NCBI RefSeq assembly: GCF_030384665.1
Contig: NC_083677.1
Location: forward strand, 248,001-312,000
Length of the DNA stretch: 64,000 nt
DNA from: Lodderomyces elongisporus
Lineage: Eukaryota > Ascomycota > Pichiomycetes > Serinales > Debaryomycetaceae
Direction of reading: 5' to 3'
Under the pieces are notes generated by a model that had not been told where the DNA came from, made no database searches, and was given only the letters and a program-made list of their open reading frames with translations. The number at the start of each line of letters is the position of its first letter. The first letter of the stretch is position 1. Shown in pieces: positions 58,507 through 64,000 of the stretch. The position numbers and the translations under genes were made by a program.

Positions 58507-59050
58507 TTCTTTAAAAAAGCTGAAGAGTTTGTAAAAAAAAAACAATGGGGTAAAAAGAAGCAAAGAAAGGAAAAGAAAGGAAAAGAAAAAGAAAAAGAAG
58601 AAAAAGAAAAAGAAACTGAATAGTTGGATCGTAGGATGGTTGAGTTGCGGAATTGAGGGATGGATAGGCGGCTAATTCACTTTCCCCCTTAGAAGAATGC
58701 TGTGAATTTACATTTTTTTTTTTTTTTTTGCTTCTTGCCTTTTCCTTACTTTTAAATTGAAACAATTTATTGAATAAAAAGAATAAAAAAAATTAAAAAA
58801 AAAATAATAAATATAAAATACAACTTAGAAAACAAAAAGCTGAGGAAAAAAAAATAAAACTACAACAAAAAATCAACTTTACCTCACACGTTCTCCATTA
58901 GATCGACATTACATTTCAAGTAGCAATCGTCCCGAAACATCCAATTAAGTCTACACTTTTATTTTTGTCTTTCTTTTTCTTACTAGTACGACAACATTAT
59001 CTTTTGGGTATAACCATAGTATCATTATAGGATTCTTTGATCTTTTTGAA
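58507..59050. other. YCH1-PCT1 divergent promoter
   Basis: 544 bp, with a GAAAAG purine array (58560-58615), T-run (58711-58728) and A-rich leader. No gene seen. Confidence 0.55.
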
Positions 59051-60598
59051 ATGGCCAGATTACCAAGAAGAAAAGCAATTGAGAATGAGCTCAATGGTCA
59101 TGGTGCGCCCTTGACAAGAACTTTATCTATAGAATCAATTTCCTCACTTTTTAAGCGAAATAGAAAAAGGAAATTGGAGGATGACTCTTCGGTCAAGTCA
59201 TCGAGCCCTACCACCGACAACGAAGATGCGGAGCTGTCTAAATATGAAGATGAAGTCGAAGAGAATGACGATGATGATGATGATGATGATGATAATGAAG
59301 AGGAAGAAGAAGATAAAGATAAAGATGGGAACGATCAGGAAGGTCGTGGTGGCAATAGAAGAGCCAAAAAGAGAAGGATAAAAACAAAAGAGGAAGAAGA
59401 GTTTGAAGAAAAAGAGCGGAAATTGGATGAGGAACTACCAGAAGAATATAGAAAATTCAGACCTAGAGGTTTCAGATTCAACATTCCACCAAAGGATAAA
59501 CCAATTAGAATATACGCTGATGGTGTGTTTGACTTATTTCACTTGGGTCACATGAAACAATTGGAGCAAGCTAAAAAGTCTTTTGAGAATGTCGAGTTGG
59601 TTTGTGGAATTCCCTCCGATAAAGAGACACATAAGCGTAAAGGTTTAACTGTTTTGACAGATGAGCAAAGGTGCGAAACTTTAAAGCATTGTAAATGGGT
59701 CGATGAAGTGATTCCCAACGCTCCATGGTGTGTTACCCCAGAGTTTTTAAGGGAACACAATATTGATTATGTTGCACATGATGATTTACCTTATGCAAGT
59801 AGTGATAGTGATGATATCTATAAGCCAATTAAAGAGCAAGGGATGTTTCTCACCACTCAAAGAACAGAAGGTATCTCTACTTCAGACATTATCACCAAGA
59901 TTATCCGTGATTATGACAAATACTTGATGAGGAACTTTGCAAGAGGTGCCACTCGAAAAGAGCTTAATGTGAGTTGGCTCAAGAAGAATGAATTAGAATT
60001 CAAGAAACATATTAATGATTTTAGAACATACTGGATGAGGAACAAGCTGAATATCAACAATGTTAGCCGTGATCTCTACTTCGAAATTAGGGAATTTATG
60101 AGAGGCAAGAAGTTTGACGTGCAACAATATTTGGAAAACCAACAAAAGCAACAACAAAAACACAAGAACCAACAATCAATTACAAATGGAAGTCAAGGGC
60201 CAAGCAGAAGTGGGTCTATTAGTGATTTTGAGGATTCTACTTCGTACAAAGGCGGCTCTCCACTCACAGATTTTGCGTCAAAATATATAGGAAATGCCAA
60301 CAAGGAATTAAATAATGCAGGAAAAGTAATTCTGAAATGGATACATGGCGAGGACGATTCGGATGAGGAGGAGATCAAACCTATAGTGATAAAACCAGTA
60401 CACAAGGCCAGAAGGAGAAGCAGTAGCAGTAACAGTAGCATTAAACCCCGTTTAATCAACAACAGTGCTACCACTAACGCCAACATGAATGCAACAACGA
60501 CAACAACTAAAGGCACACTGAGTGGAGCTGCAGTGAAATCTACGCCTAAAAAAGGATCATCAACACCAAGGAAAACTCCTCAAAAGAAAGCATATTAG
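59051..60598 (+). CDS. PCT1: Choline-phosphate cytidylyltransferase
   Basis: 515 residues (424 in S. cerevisiae). Makes CDP-choline from CTP and phosphocholine, the rate-limiting step of the Kennedy pathway. The catalytic domain covers about 150-285: IYADGVFDLFHLGHMKQLEQ with HLGH at 164-167, and RTEGISTS at 271-278. It is preceded by a long acidic stretch (59-98) and a basic cluster (RRAKKRRIK, 103-111) that looks like a nuclear localisation signal; yeast Pct1 is nuclear-membrane associated. After about 290 an amphipathic M-type region and a Ser/Thr/Lys-rich tail follow. The extra length is low complexity at both ends. Confidence 0.96.
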   Translation: MARLPRRKAIENELNGHGAPLTRTLSIESISSLFKRNRKRKLEDDSSVKSSSPTTDNEDAELSKYEDEVEENDDDDDDDDDNEEEEEDKDKDGNDQEGRGGNRRAKKRRIKTKEEEEFEEKERKLDEELPEEYRKFRPRGFRFNIPPKDKPIRIYADGVFDLFHLGHMKQLEQAKKSFENVELVCGIPSDKETHKRKGLTVLTDEQRCETLKHCKWVDEVIPNAPWCVTPEFLREHNIDYVAHDDLPYASSDSDDIYKPIKEQGMFLTTQRTEGISTSDIITKIIRDYDKYLMRNFARGATRKELNVSWLKKNELEFKKHINDFRTYWMRNKLNINNVSRDLYFEIREFMRGKKFDVQQYLENQQKQQQKHKNQQSITNGSQGPSRSGSISDFEDSTSYKGGSPLTDFASKYIGNANKELNNAGKVILKWIHGEDDSDEEEIKPIVIKPVHKARRRSSSSNSSIKPRLINNSATTNANMNATTTTTKGTLSGAAVKSTPKKGSSTPRKTPQKKAY

Positions 60599-61059
60599 AT
60601 TGGGAAAGAAAAATAAAAGAAATATAACTTGTACTTTAGCGAAAGGGAAACGAAAAACAAATATATACAAAGAACTAGATAATTAACAATTTAACAAGAA
60701 CAGGGGAAAAAAACAGGAAAAAAACAACAACAATTCTGGACAAGGCAGTTTATCTTGTTGATATGTCTTTTGTAAACATTTGTTCTCAACTCTGACTTTG
60801 TATGTTTAAAGTTTGTTCAATGCTCCCTCTTGAGCGGTTCTTTTATCAAAAAATATTTGGTAAACCAAATTATCGTTTTGTGCTTCTTTCCTGTTTTATA
60901 GTTAATTTATATTCCAATAAATGAAAATAATAATAATAGTAAAAAAAATAAAATTAAAAAAATAAAAAAAAAATAAAAAAAATAAAAAAGAAGGCTAAAG
61001 CCATACTGGCTACTCAAGCAAGAAACAACTCGTGTAATCCGTAAAATTTAAACCACGCT
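60599..61059. other. PCT1-MMM1 intergenic region
   Basis: 461 bp. The last 150 bp before MMM1 consist largely of A-runs separated by single T (60930-60990). No gene seen. Confidence 0.6.
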
Positions 61060-62352
61060 ATGACCGAAATTGATCCAAATATCAAAGAACAAGAAATGGC
61101 TGAAGTAATAAACAGTGACAAAGATATTGATAGCGATTCTAACACAGTGGGGCTGACGCTTTTTGCTCAGCTACAGAATCAATTGAGATTACAACAGGAA
61201 GAGCTACTCCAACAACAACGAGAACTACTATCGCAAGAGTCACACTTGCAGCTGCTCCAGTCATCGCACTCTTCTATAAGCAACACATGGAATTTCACAC
61301 AGGGACTTGTGGTTGGCCAATTAAGCGTTATTTTCCTCATTATCATTTTTGTCAAATTTTTTGTCTTTGCTGATTCGTCATCAAGCATACCTTCGAAATT
61401 TGTTGCCAGAGATGGAGCGGGCGTGATTGTGCGGAGAGACAATAAATCTACTACATCACGAGATAGACATAATGGGATTGGTGGCAAAGATTCAAACCTG
61501 GAACCTTCAACCGATGACGAGAGGTTGCAGAACAATAGAGCCAAAGTATCAAGTATTTTGGAAAAGACATATTATGACGTAAACAACCATGCCTCGGAGT
61601 CTCTAGATTGGTTTAATGTGCTTATTGCACAAACAATTTCACATCTTCGTACGGAGGCATTGCTCTCGGACAATATATACCACTCATTAAGCAACTTTTT
61701 GGATAACAGTGAATTGCCTGACTTTTTGGATAAGATAAATCTTACGGAGATTGATGTTGGCGATGATTTTCCCATCTTTTCTAATTGTAGGATCAAGCAC
61801 AGCAAAGAAGATACTGGACGGCTAGAAGCAAAAATAGACGTCGACTTGTCAGATACATTGACTTTGGGTATGGAGACAAAGCTCTTGTTGAACTATCCGC
61901 GTCCATTAACAGCAATATTGCCCGTGGCAATGACTGTTTCCATAGTCCGTTTTTCGGGTTGCCTGACAGTATCATTGGTCAACACCAATGATCAAGAATT
62001 TCAAGCTGATCAAGTTGCGCGACCAAGCAACGGTCACACAAGCACGGATAACGGCAATGACGAAATTGGTAAAGGCTCAAGCTCTGAAGATAAAAAAGGA
62101 GGGACTGCATTAATGTTCTCTTTTGCACCTGATTATCGGCTCGAATTTGTCGTCAAGTCATTGATTGGTTCTAGGGCCAAATTGCAAGACGTTCCCAAAA
62201 TTTCTTCTTTGATTGAAAATAGGTTGAGAACTTGGTTTATTGAAAGATGCGTCGAGCCAAGGTTTCAAGTTGTAAAGCTTCCGTCACTTTGGCCAAGAAC
62301 TAAAAATACACGCGAGCCAGCAAAACCAAAGGATAGCGACGACACATTATGA
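61060..62352 (+). CDS. MMM1: ERMES subunit Mmm1
   Basis: 430 residues, matching the usual length. Mmm1 is the ER-anchored subunit of the ERMES tether that moves lipids between ER and mitochondria with Mdm10, Mdm12 and Mdm34. A luminal N-terminus with a Gln/Leu helix (36-68) and a possible N-glycosylation site (NFT, 78-80) precedes one membrane segment (83-103). The SMP lipid-binding domain covers about 155-405, beginning ILEKTYYDVNNHASESLDWF and containing a Gly/Asp/Ser-rich insert (about 325-345) between strands, as in other Candida-type homologues. No signal peptide; the membrane helix serves as anchor. Confidence 0.95.
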   Translation: MTEIDPNIKEQEMAEVINSDKDIDSDSNTVGLTLFAQLQNQLRLQQEELLQQQRELLSQESHLQLLQSSHSSISNTWNFTQGLVVGQLSVIFLIIIFVKFFVFADSSSSIPSKFVARDGAGVIVRRDNKSTTSRDRHNGIGGKDSNLEPSTDDERLQNNRAKVSSILEKTYYDVNNHASESLDWFNVLIAQTISHLRTEALLSDNIYHSLSNFLDNSELPDFLDKINLTEIDVGDDFPIFSNCRIKHSKEDTGRLEAKIDVDLSDTLTLGMETKLLLNYPRPLTAILPVAMTVSIVRFSGCLTVSLVNTNDQEFQADQVARPSNGHTSTDNGNDEIGKGSSSEDKKGGTALMFSFAPDYRLEFVVKSLIGSRAKLQDVPKISSLIENRLRTWFIERCVEPRFQVVKLPSLWPRTKNTREPAKPKDSDDTL

Positions 62353-62598
62353 TCTAATGTAGATAAAGAAGGAAAGAAAAAAGAAGAAGAGGAAATGACA
62401 ATAGAATGATTTATTAATATAAGTAGATGGAGTGTATATAATTATCACTTAAAAAGTATACAACGTTGTAAGAAAATAGATTTACATATATATATGTACA
62501 ATAATAATACAATTCATTGAAATGAAGAACAAATAATACAATTGACAGCTGCTTAGGCTGAAACATTGTATAAACGCAAGATCCTCTCGTGAATATTA

Positions 62599-64000
62599 TC
62601 ACAATACAAAGCACAGTACAATTGTAGTGATGGTAATTATGAGGAACGTGCCGATAGAAGTGAGTGACGATGCACTACCTTCATACAGAGAAACTGTATT
62701 TTGTGGTAAAGTTAATGATAACGATGACGGTGAAGATGGTGAAGATGGTGAAGATTGTGGTGGCCTAGAAGCCGAGCTTAAAGTGGTTCCATATTTTCTC
62801 AGTGGGACTGGATTTGCAGATGTCAATTGAGCAATACCATTAGTAGTTGATAATGTATCAGGATCAAAAATAGGTAATTCCGATTGTGCATAAGCATCCG
62901 TAGATAAAGCTACTGGAGCAAGCTCTGACTTGCTTGTTTTTTGTAAACCAGTTGTTTTTGTTGTTGTTGTTGTTGAAAAATCATGGTCGTCTTCTTCGTC
63001 TACTAACGATGGATTTACTTGATTTGTTTTAGTACTCTCAATATTCAGAGACTTTTCTGTTGCGCCTTCGTATCCCATAGTTTTGGAAGGCATATTGGAG
63101 TTTGTAGTTTTGGCCTCAGAGCTTAAGTCTTGTTTGGAAGAATTTGAGATATCTGCAGCTAAAGTGTTTCTAGCAGATTCATTAGATTTTGACAGCTCCA
63201 AAAATAACAGTTTTACCGACGTTGGTTTGGTTTTATTGATTGATGAAGCTAAAACTGGCTTATTGAGCAGTTGTATATCCAGTTGAGATGGAAATTCCAT
63301 GATTCCTGTTTGACCAGTAGAGCTCGAACTGGGCACATTCAGATAATCAAGTTGAGTTGTTGGTTGAGTGTTGAAATTTGTAGTTTGTGTGTTTGTTGGT
63401 ACACCTGAGTCACTTTTACTGGGTAAAGAAAGAATGTCTGGTTTAGTTACTGCACGAGTTGACAGTATTAAAGTATTCTTAAAGTCAGAAGGTGAAGCTG
63501 TTGAAATTTTATTTGTCGTGTTAGGAGGAATCTCTGAAACTGTGTTTGAATTAGCAGAACAAGTGCTGCAACGACTTTGGTCATATAAAGCTGGTGTAGA
63601 ATATGTACCTGATTGACTATCAAAAGTGGTTGAGATTAGCTCATGAGAAATCGTCAAACTTTGAGCGGTTAAAATATCCGTATCACCTTTTGTATTTTGA
63701 TCAATATTGTCTGTACTCAAGGAATTTGTTGCAGTGACAACCAGCGCATACGTGGTTGATGTTTGAATTGCTTCAGTGTCTAGAATATTTAAAGTTGAAG
63801 AAGCTAACAATGTGGATTGTAAATCATTTCTGTTTGAGCTCGAGTGAGTGTTTGCATTACTTGAATTCCAATATACTGGACCAGTACTGCTTGCGACTAT
63901 TGAATTTGGAGTACTAGTGGTGGACAAAGACAACTTCAGACTGTATGAAGTGGTCAATAAAGACTCCTTTGTAAGCAATATTGGGCCAGAAGCATAAACT
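62599..64000 (-). CDS. Ser/Thr-rich GPI-anchored wall protein (5' end off the window)
   Basis: The frame is open from the window edge (64000) to its stop at 62599; no in-frame ATG begins it, so the N-terminus and any signal peptide lie to the right. At least 466 codons are present. The product is dominated by Ser, Thr, Asn and Gln with no large folded domain visible; one CSTC pair is seen. The C-terminus has a small-residue GSASS stretch followed by a hydrophobic tail (IGTFLIITITTIVLCFVL), the form of a GPI-attachment signal. This is typical of heavily O-mannosylated yeast wall proteins or adhesin stalks. Family not assigned. Confidence 0.82.
   Translation of the reverse strand, partial: VYASGPILLTKESLLTTSYSLKLSLSTTSTPNSIVASSTGPVYWNSSNANTHSSSNRNDLQSTLLASSTLNILDTEAIQTSTTYALVVTATNSLSTDNIDQNTKGDTDILTAQSLTISHELISTTFDSQSGTYSTPALYDQSRCSTCSANSNTVSEIPPNTTNKISTASPSDFKNTLILSTRAVTKPDILSLPSKSDSGVPTNTQTTNFNTQPTTQLDYLNVPSSSSTGQTGIMEFPSQLDIQLLNKPVLASSINKTKPTSVKLLFLELSKSNESARNTLAADISNSSKQDLSSEAKTTNSNMPSKTMGYEGATEKSLNIESTKTNQVNPSLVDEEDDHDFSTTTTTKTTGLQKTSKSELAPVALSTDAYAQSELPIFDPDTLSTTNGIAQLTSANPVPLRKYGTTLSSASRPPQSSPSSPSSPSSLSLTLPQNTVSLYEGSASSLTSIGTFLIITITTIVLCFVL

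Noticed and set aside
1..64000. CRISPR arrays, bacterial operons, rRNA or clear tRNA genes
   Set aside because: None were seen; the content is eukaryotic and the repeats are microsatellites or LTRs.

Overview
The window looks like a nuclear chromosome segment of a CUG-Ser1 clade budding yeast (the Candida/Lodderomyces group). Genes are compact, almost intronless, AT-rich and full of Gln/Asn tracts, and their products match S. cerevisiae/Candida families over full length. CTG appears to read as serine at two informative places: MLH1 codon 100 aligns with a Ser in human MLH1, and a CTG in the first retroelement's integrase (6737-6739) sits at the usual Ser of a D-x-F-S-x-W-P-E-A type block. Lodderomyces elongisporus or a close relative is a reasonable guess, but the species cannot be proved from this sequence.

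Layout. 1-8080: a Ty3/gypsy retrotransposon with separate gag and pol, an intact-looking Pol and a 441-bp 3' LTR; its 5' LTR is not visible. 8.8-25.9 kb: housekeeping genes BUL1-like, CPA1, ERG25, RPL20 (5' UTR intron), a TMA29-type dehydrogenase, MME1-like carrier, QRI7, NSE4 and MLH1. 25840-31580: a second, very different Ty3/gypsy element inserted in the last codons of MLH1. 31.6-41 kb: YPP1-like, TMA22 and a glutamine-rich Zn2Cys6 transcription factor. 41086-47673: 6.6 kb with no convincing gene, upstream of the transcription factor. 47.7-64 kb: an unknown 193-residue protein, POP7, an unknown 113-residue protein, a mitochondrial P-loop ATPase, RLP24, PAM18, YAP1801/1802-like, YCH1, PCT1, MMM1 and a partial GPI-anchored wall protein that runs off the right edge.

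Main discovery. The second element has two LTRs of 356 bp that I read as identical, flanked by the 5-bp duplication GGCTA, so it is young. It separates the last seven codons of MLH1, which end in the conserved FERC motif, from the gene and replaces them with 16 LTR-encoded residues. The displaced codons and stop lie intact on the far side at 31586-31609. In yeast MutL-alpha the Mlh1 C-terminus completes the Pms1 endonuclease site, so the sequenced allele is predicted to be mismatch-repair impaired. The element's single 1676-residue polyprotein has four hydrophobic segments in its first 280 residues, has no Gag zinc knuckle, and its first ATG lies inside the LTR.

The first element is odd in another way: a 119-bp copy of its polypurine tract plus the start of its LTR lies between gag and pol. 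It supplies the gag stop codon and blocks a candidate -1 frameshift into pol.

Regulatory sites that fit their genes: a Gcn4 site before CPA1, three Upc2-type sterol sites before ERG25, a palindromic Tbf1-type site before RPL20 and an MCB box before the 113-residue gene. ERG25, PCT1 and MMM1 all concern membrane lipids; PAM18, QRI7, MMM1 and the P-loop ATPase are mitochondrial; RPL20, RLP24, TMA22 and POP7 serve ribosomes or RNA. Apart from possible MLH1-MME1 linkage, the order looks like ordinary scattered yeast gene content.
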